Source: Pocillopora verrucosa (lineage: Eukaryota > Cnidaria > Anthozoa > Scleractinia > Pocilloporidae). Taken from it: a stretch of DNA of 64,000 bases. The stretch is taken from NCBI RefSeq assembly GCF_036669915.1, contig NC_089316.1:19272976-19336975 (forward strand), given 5' to 3'. Position numbers and translations under genes: made by a program. Positions 47,812 through 61,300 of this stretch are shown piece after piece (position 1 is the stretch's first letter; each line of letters begins with the position of its first letter). The notes beneath the pieces are model-generated. The model was not told where the DNA came from and made no database searches. It saw only the letters and a list, made by a program, of their open reading frames with translations.

Positions 47812-50800
47812 GTAAGTGAAAAGTGAAGACTATTCTTTCTAATTTTAATCATGCAGGCCATGTGAAGAGACGATGAGGGGAAATTACGGGGATAATTGTA
47901 ACAGTTACAACATTGCAATGATCAGACATATTCACAAAAGTCACAAAGTGTATTATTGTTTTAAAAAATATCAATAGCTAAGGCCAGGCTTGTAAGTCAT
48001 CAATCAGACAAACTTTATGATGTATCCATCCAGTTCATTAGTTCTCAGCCTAACTTGCCTCCGAGCATTAGGGTGGAAGGAAGGGGCGGGGAGGAAGATT
48101 GGGTAGCCATTGGATCGAGGGTAATAAATCTTCCATGCCAGGAGAAGGAAGTTCGTACACTCGCGCTTCATTCCAAATCTTGGAGAAGTTCGTTACGGAA
48201 AATAAACGAGGGAAATGAATTGAAATGAATTTTTCTGTGTTTACATTCTTTAAGAAGTGATACCAACCCTCAAATGCGTGAAAGGTTTGCCTCGTGTTAA
48301 GATAAGAATATATTAACACAAAAAAAACTCTTTACTTTTTTAAATATAGACTGATTGACGGAATCCGCGTAATTTGGTCCGAATGTTGCTAGAACAATGA
48401 AGCATAAAAAAAAGATATTAGCGCATTTTTCTTTTTTTGCCGCAAATACTTTTTTTTTTTTTGGTGCTTCAGCTTGGCAGCTCAATTTAAAGAAAATGAA
48501 TTAGAATATGGGAAAATGCTGACACACTTCGGCGTTTGATTCTTTGTGATTTAAGTAATGACGATTTTTTTATATTTTTAATGACCTCGGTATTTAGCGC
48601 TCAGTATTAAGTATTTCAGTAACTTATAAGTTATTGTTAACGTAGTACTTAGATGCAAGACCACATAAGCACCAGCTTTAACAAATATTGTGTTGAAATA
48701 AAGTGGATGTGGGTATAAAAACAAGAGTCACAAAGATTTTGTCGTTTTGGACTTACACGGAAGACATTGAATTTGGAGAAAATTAGTTTGATGATATCAT
48801 AAGATACTACTCAGTTATTAGGTCAGGTGACATGTCTAGAGAAAAATATTAATAAATATATATCCTAGAAAAATATTAATAAATAACGAAACAAGGCTTT
48901 GTTGCAAAGTAGATTGTTAATGAAAAATTGTCAGAAGATTTAAAGAGGTCCTTCGCGTGCGGATAATATAAATCCCGGTTACTTAGACAAGAGAAAAAGA
49001 AATAGAAATCTCTTCTCTCTTTTTGTTAATTCAAGACCTTTAAAGGGAGCATGGCCGAAAGAGTCGGGGGTAAAGTGGGGCGAGAGCCCAATAACTATTT
49101 ATAGCAGAATGAAAAAATTATTCAAACATGAAGCAACAGGATAAATCACGGAAATCAATAACGCTTCAATTATACTATGACAAACTATGTGCGAAATTGC
49201 TAAAATCAGCAAATATGGCGTTTGCACGGCACAAAGCATTCATCAGTCTATAATTTGATTGCTTGTCATCATCATTGCTCATTATAGGGGATTTTAAAGT
49301 CACACGCTGCGTGTCGGTTGACATTTGTTTCAATTCCAGCGTGCTACAACTTCGACTTCTACAGACGAGAAAGTCTGCACTCTCGCTTGAGACCAAATAT
49401 CAATAGCTCTATTAAACTAAGAACTGTGCTACTATCTCGAAAATAAAATTAAAACAGTTGTCGTTGTCACTTACCGCCATTGAACATTTCCATGCAGAAC
49501 TCCGCAAAACTAACATGTGTTGCGTGACCCGAAGGCTTTACGTGGGAATTATTCAAGCGCGTTGTTCCTGCTGTCTGCTAGATAACAATTTCATAATAAT
49601 CTGCAGATCCCTATGATTATTTGCTTCCTTCGATCGTAAAGTATCTATATTTTTTTTTTAAGCATTCTATTACTACATGTAAATCTACATCTCTCTCGAT
49701 CGAGTGTTGCCGGAGTTAATTGCATGACTTGTAAAGTTTATTAAGAATGAGACAGTAGAAATTGCGAATTTCTCAGGCGGAATTGCTTTTGATTTCTCAG
49801 TTGATGTCGTCGCAAACACAGTTTTTTGGAGTCACGAAACAAAAAAACTTATCGGACTTAGTTTCATGTTCTAATGGATATAAATGGCAAATAAAAACAC
49901 ATTCTCTTGAGAAAGAAAGTCATAAATAGCAGGGGTTCTTTCAAGAAACAAATAGTGATAGAAAAGGTTTTAGTTCTGGTCAATATTGACTTTTCATAAC
50001 CTTCTTCCAAATCTGAGGGAACGCACTGAGGGAATTAAAATAACATACATATGTGATAATGCAAAAAAGAGAATAAAAATAAAAATAAAGAGAAAGGAGA
50101 AAACATAGGAACCTGTGTTGCAGTGTGCAGATATCTTTCGAGCCAGACCTACACACCTTGGCCGGACACCACGCAAAAAAACTCGAAAGAGTGCTGTATA
50201 CCAACTGGCTCGCAGGTGCACGCAGGAAAGGCCAAGACAATCAGCGAAAATGATAACAAATGCAGACGATATTTGTAGTAAAAAACAGGCAAATAAGATA
50301 ACAGAAAGATTGAGAACTTTCTAGAAGTGTTTTCTTGTAAAAAACAAACAAACAAACAATTTTTGCTACTCATGAAAGGTCAAGCAGTCACGCTACAAAT
50401 ACTATTTCTGCGAGGAATTTTTTGATAGTGGAAAGTGGAAAAACATTTTTCAGTCTTATTTTCTAGAAACATGGCGCAGTTAATGAATTTTATGGAGCTA
50501 CTGATATTTCCTTTCAAATTAGGGGGCCGATTTTCCCGTCATCCGCGGTCTAAAAAAACAGCTGTTACACACATGAACTTGGCCGTCAACAAGCACGCGA
50601 CATGTGACTTTAAAATATCCTCTCCTGTTACAGTTTCCTTATTGTGAACTGTGCAATAATGAAATAAACAATCAAACTACAGACTAATGAATGTTTTGTT
50701 CTGTACAAGAGCCCTAGTTGCTGATTTTAGCAAATCTCCAAAGTAATAAACGACAAAAGAAAAAAACGCTACGATTTCCCTATCGATTTTTCGCCTACAT

Positions 50801-51279
50801 GTATCTCTCTAAATGTGAAGTTTTCCATTCTTACGAAAAATCTCGAAAGTTTTTCAAAATTTTAAGCTTTCTTTGATCAATCATCTTGTATGAAGAGCTA
50901 AAAAATGTAGGTTCATTTGGTCAAGTGAACGGCTAGAGCCAGAATTGCGTGACAGGCTTAGTTGAGAGAAACTTGTCACAGTCGCAGATCTTAAAGGGCA
51001 TCCAAGAGAAAAATTCGGTAGTTCCCAAATATTTTTTTGATGGTTTTCAGAGATAAGATGATGGATTATAAAGGGGAATTAAGATTAGTGTTACACCTTT
51101 CTGGCAAGGGGAGATATTTGACCTCAAAGTTGTCAAATACTTGGATGAATTTTGGGGTAGACCCTTTAAACTGGCAAAGTTTTATTGAAATCGGTGAGAT
51201 AGCATATAGCACAACTGCCCTGTGCTCTCGTAAACACACTCTTAAAAACAAAAATTATCATCCCAAAAAAAGTTTTTAA
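47812..51279. other. Mostly unique intron-like DNA
   Basis: No supported exon or clear repeat. The stretch contains an A/T-rich low-complexity patch at about 48410-48470, a short direct duplication near 48840-48890 (AGAAAAATATTAATAAATA twice) and several A-runs. The GC-richer segment 50110-50270 was read in all frames without a recognisable product. It is the longest part of the window not made of modules or elements. Confidence 0.45.
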
Positions 51280-53040
51280 ACTATCAAGGCGTCATGTTTT
51301 CCCTTAAGCTTGGAATCTCTTGCGACGTTTTCGCGTCAAACAGCTTTTATTTTAACTCAACTTTATCTACATTCACGTTTGAATCTTATACATTTCTAAC
51401 ATTCGATCTTGTCAATTTCTCATCGCGAAACCTGAAAAAAGGAAACAAAGTCTTTGGTTAAAATCAAAAGCAAATCCAGTACTGAAAAGGCAGAAACATG
51501 TCTGAAAATATATAAAATATAGTCTTGTGCGTGACAAAGGGTCATGGTTTTCCTAACCTTCAATGATTTGCGAAGTTGGAACAACTTTTTTTTCTAGGTT
51601 TTCGCCATACCCTATTACCGGAACGTACTTGTAGTATGTACGAAAACAGTGAGATGATATAGCACAAAGAGTTAATTTTAACTCCTACTAGCCTGCAACT
51701 GTTACAAGTATAAATCTCACGTGCGTTGCTCCGGGATAGCTAAGCAATGAAGCACACTTTTTTATCGGTTTACCGTCGTGTATAACTACTCGCGATGTTG
51801 AGAGAACGCGAAAAACTTTTTTAAACAATGACGTGCTTCTATGGAGTCGTCGTTAAATTGTTACAGAAAGTGTTAAGAGTGCTTGAACTTGCCAAAAACT
51901 ATCAAGTGAAGGTTGAAATCGTGGACAGCAAACGGAATTGCCACAAACGTTGACCAACAAAGATAACAAAAGTCATAAAGACGCGAAAACTAAATGTAAA
52001 AGTATCTAAAACCTGGGTTTAACTTGCAAACTGCGGCAAAACGTATTATGCCATTTAGAAATCAAATACGAAAGCCAAACTTAACGTTCGGTACTCCTGT
52101 CTTATTCCCTGCTTTTAGTTTATCTAATTATCCATCGCGGGGGAATTATGATATTCAAAAACCTTGTTGTTATCGTGACAGTGGCTTTAATAGGGTCGTA
52201 ATAATATATCACATCCGATAAACCTTATGGCCTCAAGCAATGCGCGTATAGACCAAAGAACGAAATTACGAATTATGGCGGTACAGTGACACCGCCGATG
52301 AATTGTTAATACATTTGTATTTTTGAGCACTGGTGGGTATAATTGTACGTTATTGTTCGCCTTGTTATTACGTCGTAAAATTATTCCAATTTCTTCCAGA
52401 AGTTGACATCTTCCGGGTGTAGCGTGAGATTTCTAAGGGGAACGTACGAGAAGATAGAATCGAGGGGAGCAGACCGTTTAAAGGCAGTGGTCAGGGGGCA
52501 TGGTCTTACATAAAATGTTTAACTCTAGGTTCTCGGAGTGCCATTTCCTGCGCTTTTTGCAGGAAACTTTGGGTAAATAAATAGGAAGGGAAATGCAACT
52601 GTTGGTGGTTTAGTTTCCCCACCTCTAGTATTATCAGTAAGATACAAGTTTACGGCTGGCTGCGGAAAGTAGTACATACATTTGTAGACCGGTATCACGG
52701 GGTTATGTAATTCTATGACTTTAGCAAAAGGCATTTGCAGAATGAGGTCTTTCATGGAATGAGTTTTCATTGCCACAACGAAAAATAATGAGACTGGTAA
52801 CTTCTGACGTTATTGTACCCAACCCACTTTGTGCGCTGAAGAATTTCGCCTGCTACAGCTCGCGAGACACTGACAAACGTGTGCTTGTTTTATGTCACCT
52901 CGTTCATGACCTATAGTGTAACCAAATGGGTATCCAACTTTATCTCTATTAATGCTGTTATATCAGCCTCAGAGTAAATTTCAGCTTTCTCGCTCATAAA
53001 AGTATCGTTAACCACGCGATGGAAGTTAAATGGGTACTCG
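51280..53040 (+). repeat. Module-A-like intron segment without an LRR exon
   Basis: It aligns with the part of module A from about 2060 to 5990: the sequence around TGATTTGCGAAG, CGTACTTGTAGTATGTACGA, ACGAAATTACGAATTA and GCCATTTCCTGCG recurs in the same order. It is more diverged than the other copies and has no antisense exon. Confidence 0.55.
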
Positions 53041-53803
53041 CCTTTAAACTGGATTATACGTAGTTAAAAACAAAAAAACCCCTCAGATAGATGTCTGTCC
53101 CGCTCCCTGTTCCCCCGGGCTCCCTCCCCCTAGTCCGCCCTGTCCCCCTCCACTAAGACCAAAACTTAAGTAAAAATTGATAACCTGATAGATAAAGGTC
53201 TTAACTCAGTGGGCTTGTGGCACCTCAATTTCGAAGAGGCCACCTCTGCGCATGTTCAAAAACTAAGTTTCCCGTATGGAAACTCAGACATGGGGCACGT
53301 GTCAACCAGTCGTAAAACAGAGAATTTTCCCTATACTTCTCTGCCTAAGTAGTCTGCCTATTTCAGACATTCTGTATTCTTAGTTTAATATTTTCCCTTT
53401 TAAACTTCTTTTGGTTTCTCTACCTACCCTACCCCCTACCCTAAAACAAATAAATATCGCCTGGCCTATGACGTGGTCTACACTACATGTCAGTTTGTGT
53501 CGTAAAGCCTTATGTATCATAATGCCTTATGTATCATAACAATTGTTGATTGGAGGAGAGGGAGGGAGTAGAGAGGAATTTTGAAGTGTACAATTGTTTT
53601 CAATGCTTCGAATTAAAACCCTCAGAGTCATTTTGTTATATAGTATAGCATGTTTTCTTACCGCAGACTCTAATATGAAAAATTAAAAAGTTAGCATCGC
53701 CTTATTGACACTAAAAGTCTGTTTGTAGGCATTACTTGCGTTTCCTGACCTTCACTGATTGGTACAACGTACTAAACACCACCTTTAAATGATGTTTTGT
53801 TAG
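53041..53803. other. Intron with shared 3' block
   Basis: A pyrimidine-rich tract (53095-53150) is followed by a block also found at about 18130-18370, 35650-35850 and 41060-41480. A direct 18-bp duplication around GCCTTATGTATCATAA is at 53508-53545. It ends at the acceptor of the next LRR exon. Confidence 0.5.
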
Positions 53804-53875
53804 GATGTTGAACAACAACCAGATCAAGGAAGTACCATCAGGCATTTTTAGGAAAAACACCCTGCTGCGGTACCT
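53804..53875 (+). CDS. LRR exon 6, intact
   Basis: A 72-bp phase-symmetric exon with core LNNNQIKEVPSGIFRKNT, acceptor GTTTTGTTAG and donor GTAAGT. The acceptor and downstream intron start resemble type A while the coding part is distinct, with isoleucine and valine substituted at conserved aliphatic positions. It is the last intact LRR exon in the window. Confidence 0.75.
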
Positions 53876-55133
53876 GTAAGTTTATACCCTGTTTATTTAT
53901 GCAGAATAGGCATTAAATCCAAATCTACCGAACAGTTAAGTAATGTTTTATCCAAATGTCCTCTTTCCTCTAATTCTAATGCACTGTGCACTTAGCCCCG
54001 CTTCTCCCTTGCTTTGACCTCTGCTGAACACCATGTGCCACTCTTCGTTTCCCTATAAAATGAGCAGTCCTAGCGATAAACCTCTTAAGCTGTGTGGTCA
54101 CGTAGTTTGAAATGAGTATACAAGAATTCGAAATGGCTGCTCAAGTATGTGCCGGAGACAACATTTTATGGAAGAAACTCCTTCTCTTGCCGAAATTTTC
54201 ATTTCCACGGATAAATCAGGACTCTAGTGATTACGCTTATATAAGAATCGGCGACGATTCAAGTCGGTCTCAGAGTTCAGAGCGATGGATGTTGACACTT
54301 AATTAAAAATTGCAAGAGGTTGACTGCCGGTCACGGCTCTCAAATAACTAAATGACCTGCAGTTGGAAATTTGCTTTGGTGTATACTAAAACATTGAGAT
54401 AATATAGCATTAAAATATTGCTCAGACTCATTTATTCCTACAACGATTGTAGAGCATTTAAGCGCAAATCCCACGCAAATGTCTTGGCGGTAAAAAGCTT
54501 CGGATATTCGGAGTTTGAGTAGCTTATCACAGCGCCCCTTCAGCGTTTTCCACTGTGTCAGTAGATACCTTTCACAAATTCTGAAAACTATCTGAATTGT
54601 TGTCGTTTGAAAAGTTACGGTCGACATTTGAACGAGAAGGGCACTCTTAAACCTGCAGAGTGACCTTAATTTATTCATTTTTGAAACAATGCTCTACATG
54701 CATGAATGAGACTTAAGGCGGGGTTTTACCTAAAAAAAATGAAATGCTTGCATCATTTGTAACAGCTATGGTTTTCATCAGAACCATAGCAGACTATACA
54801 TCACTGGAAAGCTATTGGCCTGAAGATTATAAAATGTGTATTTGAATGCGGTATTTATTTTTGTAACCTGATGCCAAGCCCTTAAAATACTCTAAATTAC
54901 AGTGGCCCTAAAAATAATTGCACTAAAGAGACAATAGTAGGGTAAAGCGAAATACTCTGATTGACAATTTGTGTTTTCAACATTTCAGTTACAGTGTAAT
55001 AAGAAGTTTTTTTCCTTGTTTCTTCTTTTTTAATGATTTACTTTTTTGCGTGGAGTGGCAGGAATATTTAACACTTGAAAAAGGTGTATTGAATCAGAAA
55101 TAGTTTTGTTGAGATTTTCTGGTTACATAACCT

Positions 55134-55157
55134 TATATATATATATATATATATATG
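55134..55157. repeat. AT microsatellite
   Basis: About 12 TA dinucleotides just upstream of the type C module text. Confidence 0.85.
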
Positions 55158-55400
55158 AAAAAAGTTGTTTAAACAAATCGCGTAAATATAGCATACAATA
55201 AACATGAAAGAAGTATTATTTAATACAAAACTTTTTTTAATACTCCGTTGTGACAACTCCATGTACGAAAAATCTTGTAATGATAATAAGGTGTATATAT
55301 TAGGCCCTGATATCAGAACATGGGAAAAGAAGTAACAACTTTTTTTCGAGAGCTCTTACTGAACTTTGCAAATGAAAATACATTAATTTATTTTTGATGG

Positions 55401-55472
55401 GCGGTTAAACAACAACCAGTAGAAGAATTTTCCATCAGGCTTTTTCAGCAATAATACCCGACTGTACAGGCT
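55401..55472 (+). pseudogene. LRR pseudo-exon with lost acceptor and stop
   Basis: The duplicate of the intact exon at 18501. The acceptor reads GATGG in place of GATAG and an in-frame TAG follows the NNNQ motif. The donor GTAAGT remains. Confidence 0.75.
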
Positions 55473-55569
55473 GTAAGTTTAGAGTCTTTCTCAATATTGG
55501 TATAAGATGAACGCATGTAATCCAACCTTCAAATCAGACATTTGAATGCATGGGTGATATCGCACATTA

Positions 55570-55944
55570 TCAGTTATATCTTAAAAAAGCTGCATTAAGT
55601 GCCGCTCTCACTAAGAGCGGTCCTCTCGACTTCCCTTTCAGTTGTTCTCCAATTCTCTTTTTTCGCGTCGCCACAAGCCAAAAATGATTTTTGGCCAGTA
55701 CACCCGTGTGGACAGCGATCGAAAGTGTAAATTTCACAGATTTTGTCCAGCGCGCAGCGATTGCAATAACATAACTCACGGAGAGAGATTCTGAGGTCAT
55801 AAAAGTAAAGAAAATTTTATGTACAGAAAAGTGTAAGATGTAATATAGAATAGAATATGAAAATAGCCTCGTACAAAAACTTTTAGCAAAAACTTTTTTC
55901 TGAATCCGTTGTGAACGACATTGCACTGGCGAGTTTCCCAACAA
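55570..55944 (-). other. Antisense ORF of unknown nature, copy B
   Basis: The duplicate of 18670-19026, open for 124 codons. The segment 55590-55790 differs from its counterpart at only about four positions, and the shared peptide stretch around WTKSVKFTLSIAVHTGVL is unchanged. It may be repeat-derived; the function is unknown. Confidence 0.3.
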
Positions 55945-57587
55945 AATAAAGTTGATTACACAAGCCTTTCACGTGAAACGTGAAGAAAGGAAAAAAATCC
56001 TCTGAATAAAATTTAATGCAAATCCAGGACCGAAAGGCCCAAAACCTGTCTTAAAATAAGGAATTTATAGTCTTGAGCGCGACAAAAGACCGTGGTTTGC
56101 CCAACCTTCAATGATTAGCGAAGCTAGAACATGTTTAATTTTTCCTTTGGTTCTAGCCTTACCCCACTACCAAAACGTACTCGTAGTATATACGAGAAAA
56201 GTGAGTTAATATAGCACAAAGAGATTATTTTAACTCCTATAACCCTGCAACGATCACAAGCGAAAATCTCGCGTGCGTTAATCCGGGATAGCTAAGCATC
56301 GCTTTGCCGTCGTATGTAATAAAGCACTTGGGATGTTGAGGGAACACGAAAACAATCTGTAAACAATGACATTCTACTGAAGAATACTTCATACTAGTCT
56401 GTGCATAAAGGCTTTTGAAGAAATCAGTTTAAATGTCTTGCGGAACTTTTTTTATGATGAAAAATAAATTCAGTTGTGGGATTTTAACTGGTGAAGTTTA
56501 TTTTCATCGTTGGGACTTAACTTTTAATTCTTTAATAACGTTGCTAGACCACACCACGGCTGAAGTCGGAGAAATCGAAAGACAACAACATCGAGCCGTG
56601 TTTCGTTTGTACTGATTCAAACGTCGTCCAACTGTTTTGTTTACTCGCGGTACACTATTTTCCTTTAACAAAATTTGTTTAAGTTGTCTCAGCTTGGATT
56701 AACATTTCACGGAGTCGTCGTTTAAATTTACAAAAGTGTTTAGAATGCTTTAACTTAGCAAAAATTGAAATCGCGGACCGCAAACGGAATTCCCGTAAAT
56801 CTTGAGTACACATGCACATTCGAAGGGTTTTTTTTTACTTGTCATTTAGATAAAAATGAATAACTGAAAACTCAGTAAAACTGAATTTAAAACTTAAAAA
56901 AAAGATATCGTTAGAAAACTTCAATCTTTGTAGACACTTGGAAATTGCAAGAGTTGATTGCCGGTCACGGTTCCCAAATAATTAAATGACTTGCAGTCGA
57001 GACAACCCATACATTCCAAACTATAATATGTTGATGAAGACCTTCTAAGCGATCTCGAAAAGATTTACAAATCTCATATCTAGTGTTCAGTTTACTTTGA
57101 CTCAGAATTATTTCACTCAGAAATTCCGTGATACCATGCGGGATGTTTTGCATGCGCTTTTATTCCAAAAAGAAAAAAAAAACGGATAAGGAAAAGGAAG
57201 AACAATTACATCGTAAAAAATTGGTTGGTGTACCACTTGCTCGAGTTTAAGTCTGTCCTCTTTAAAAAATTCTTGATAGCTAAAAACTATTCAGAGAAGT
57301 GGAAGTAGGTAGTGGTAGATATTTATCAAACCGCTGATGATATTGACCAATGATGCTGATGCGAGTAATTGTTTTGGTGTATACTAACACAGTGAATTAA
57401 AAACTAACTATTTAAACTAAATTATTCCTGCAACGATTACAATGCTTTTGGGCGCAAATCCCGCGCAAATCTCCCAGCTGTGAAAAACTGAGAATATTCG
57501 GAGTTTGACAAGCTAATCAGAGAGCCCCTTCAGCATTCTCTACTGTGTCAGTATATACCTCTCATGAATTCTGAAAACTATCAGAAT

Positions 57588-57589
<2 letters not shown>

Positions 57590-57619
<30 letters not shown>
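57590..57619. repeat. Poly-T tract
   Basis: About 28 T residues. The duplicate position at 22766 has about 16, so the run expanded or contracted after duplication. Confidence 0.85.
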
Positions 57620-57621
<2 letters not shown>

Positions 57622-58335
57622 CTAAGGTCTATAGTGGAACGAGACCTTCAGAGTGAGCTAGCGTGATTCTGTGAAACAATAATATACCATGAGTGAATTA
57701 GACTTGAAATTGATACAAAATACTCTAAATTACAATAGCTCTGAAAATAATTGGACAAAAGAAACCATAGTAGGCAAGAGGGAAATGTCCTCATCGACAA
57801 TTCTTTTCCAAATTTCAGAGATGTTTTGCCTTCTTTCTTGTTTTCTTTTTCTATAAAGCGTTAACACTTGGATTAGGAAAAGTCACTTTGAAAATGCATC
57901 GGTTTAGAAAAATTCGTCTCCATTTTTCTGCATAAAATGAACAGCCTTAGCAATAGGCCTTTTTAGTTGTCACGAAATTTAAAATGGTTACACAAGAATT
58001 CGAAATGGAAAGAAAAGTGAACGCTCTGATATAAAACAGAATATGAAAGTGACCTCAAACAAAAACTTTTTCAACAAAAACTTTCCCTAATCCCGTTGTG
58101 AACTAATTTACTTTGGTGTTTATTTCCAAAACTTAAGTTTATAACTTAAACAAGCCTAAACATGAAACTTGAAAAAAGGAAACAAAACCCTTGGTTAATT
58201 TCCGAAGCAAATCCAGGACCGAAAAGGCACAAAACTTGTCTGATAATAAATAATATACAGTCTTGAGCGTGACAAAGTGTCGTGGTTTACCCAACCTTCA
58301 ATGATTTGCGAAGCTGGAATATGTTTTTTCCCTTG

Positions 58336-61300
58336 CACTGCGTGAAATGAGTAATTTCGTGGAATTTTTGGAGCCGTGATATTTCACGACTGACCCGACG
58401 AGTCGCAGATCGGAACGCAACGTGTCGGGAAACTTGGCGTGTCGGAGAGTGTCATGTTCCTGACACCCGTGACACGGCGTGTCGTGACAAGTCACGCCCT
58501 GTGTACGTTAATCGCCAAAGAATATCAAGGGTCTGATACTTAAAGGCACGGATGTATTTTGTCGTAGAATAAATGTATTTGTGTACCTTTGTCCTAGCAC
58601 GTTACTTGGAAACCACAAACGCTTGTTCTCTTTTGTCCCTTCAGAATTTTATAGTTAAAAATGCGTGGAGAACATATGGCCGACTGTTCAGTTGTACATC
58701 TCTAGCGATCTCTCACTATCAGTTCATTATCCTTTGGTAATTCGTGTCGTCAGTCGTGGGTCTCAAAGCCTTCTTCCATTCTCAAGTACCAAGGTTTTTT
58801 AAAAAGTTTACGTTCTGGAGATCATCAATTTACGCACATACATCTTCACCTTCCTTTGCTTATCCGGGCTTTCGCGTTCGCTTGAATGTATTTTTTTCAG
58901 TATCTTCTCGCACCTTCACCTATCGTTAAGGCGGGGTACCTGTTCGCGCCTGTACTGTTGCGCCTTCGCATTCAGTGTTAAAACTAAAGTTAAGTATACC
59001 TTCTGTTTTTAATTTCATGTAAAAGGAAACTTTGTGCCACTCGATCCGATTTGTTAATTCTAAACTTATTAGGGTTTTTTTCAGTCTTTCCAATTTTTTT
59101 TAACGTTTTGAACATTAAAGTTGGAAAATAATTTGCAACAGTTGCTTTGCTGATGGCAATCTTTTCCTTCACGGCATATGATATATGACAACAGGCAACA
59201 ACCCAGCTATCAGGACAAAAAGTTTTAGCACAACCTAGTGGCTCATCTTTTAAACATAGCATATTAAAGATACGTAATTACTAACAATGTCTGGGAACTT
59301 CTTTTGTAAAATGATTCGAGCTTTATTGTATTTTCTTCAGCTCAACTAATAGGTAATGCCATGTACTGTTAGGAAATACTTCGATAAATTTGTTGTTGTT
59401 GTTATTGTTGTTGCATAAAATTGCAATTTGGCCAACAGTCAGCCAGTGGATTGTAATACATGTAACATTTAAAAACTGATAAAAAAATTATATGAAACAC
59501 TGACAGCAATATTTTGGGTTTCCCTTAAAGAACCATACTAAAGTTTCAATATTTTATTGTGCAAAAATAAATAACTACAGCTATTTTGAGAGGTTATACC
59601 ATAACTTCTCATACACTAACTGTTGTACATGATCACACAATACATTTGGTACCTATTGCTATATTAAAGAACTACTTGTGCAAACCACTTTTGGCAATAG
59701 CATAATCAAATGACATTAATTGCAAATTGACTGAATTGTGACAGTACATAAAAATCTAAATACAATATTCTTATTAATCTAACATGTCATGTTATGTGAT
59801 CACTGATTTATTTCAGTCTGTAACCAAAATAATTGCTGTTGTCAACCAATTCAGCTTATCATGATCCAACTTAGGAAAATGTTTCAGAATGTAAATATCT
59901 AGAAATGAAAATGTGTCTTGAGACTCAATCATGTACAGATGTTCATTGAGAAAGTACCAACACCAAATCCACCTTCTGCAATCTGTTTTCCTTTCCATAA
60001 ATTAAAGCTCCATAATGTTAGACTCTAACTGAGTTTGGTAATGGTATTATTTCATGAACTTTTTAAAAGACACAGCTAGACTGGAATCTTCCCACTGGCT
60101 CATAAAAGGCATGTTCTGGAATAACTGACTCGAAATGATTCGCCCAAATCTCTACAGGTTATGAATACCTGTTACACTGAGGATGCCTAGCATACCATTA
60201 AACTATTAAACTAATGCTAGAAGGTGGGTGATCTTTTGAGATTTTCCATTCTCCATTTTGATAACCACATCATGTTGCAGAAAGTCCCTAATGATAGCAG
60301 GTCTACTAGAGTCATCAAAGGCTGTTGGTGACAAGCTGAGTCTGCTGCACAACGGTATCCTTTGTATAAAAGGTGCTTGAACTTATCACAGAAGCTGGAA
60401 ACATGGATGATTCTACCACCAGCATACATGGCCTCGTAAGTCTTCTGTAGTCTCCTCACATCATCACTTTCAATTGCATCCCCTTTTGATTGGTAGTAGT
60501 GGTACTTGAGTCTCAGATTTACTAAGGTTAACATTCACTGGACTGCCAGTTTCAGATTCAACCATGTTGCAGAACTGCTGGACACGGACACTTACTTCTA
60601 GTAAAGTTCCCTTTTGCTTGCCTTCACAATCCATAAGTTGCTGGAACTCTTCCATGCCTCCTGGAAATATAATTTGAACTCCTGGGGATAATAAAATGAA
60701 AACCAGTTAACATATGGTTCATAATGTATTCTGATACATCTAGGCATTATGCAAAGGCTTACACAAAGCAACATGCCACAAACAGGGTATCAGGCCTCTG
60801 GCAGGTGCAAGGTTAAAATTTAAGTCCACCATAAAATTTTGATAATAATAAAAAGTTATGTGATACTTTTGTGGACTTATTATTATTTGTTTTTAGTTTG
60901 ACAGTCAGTCGTTTGGTCAGTCGGTCATTCAGGTCTGGTCAAAAGCTAATGAGTTTTGCTACTACACTGTATAAGTGCTTTGTTACCACAGACCTAATGG
61001 CCCGTCTGCTTTAAACTTTTATATTTATGTAACACGTATACATGTACATATATGTTTGAATAGGGAGGTTTGAGTGTTCACATATTTTTTTTTCCAAGAA
61101 TATGGCGTGACTGCATTCTATCAAAATGTCAAGAACGGAAAGACCAGTTTGAAAGAATTAATTTTCATTTTTTTAATTTATTAGAGAAGAGTTTAATACC
61201 TACCAATATTAACATTGTTTGTATGGTAATCTCCCATAATTCCATTGTACCTATCAAATGAGAAGCACCAAAAAGAGAAAACGGGTCCATAATCAAGTTT

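Larger units (their letters stand above)
55150..58335 (+). repeat. LRR module type C, duplicate of 18360-23466
   Basis: Collinear with the earlier type C module except that the 2.1-kb TIR element is absent (junction about 55959-55969). Identity by eye is very high, around 95 percent or more in most stretches. It leads into the second CACTA copy at exactly the same base, so module and transposon were duplicated together. Confidence 0.8.
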
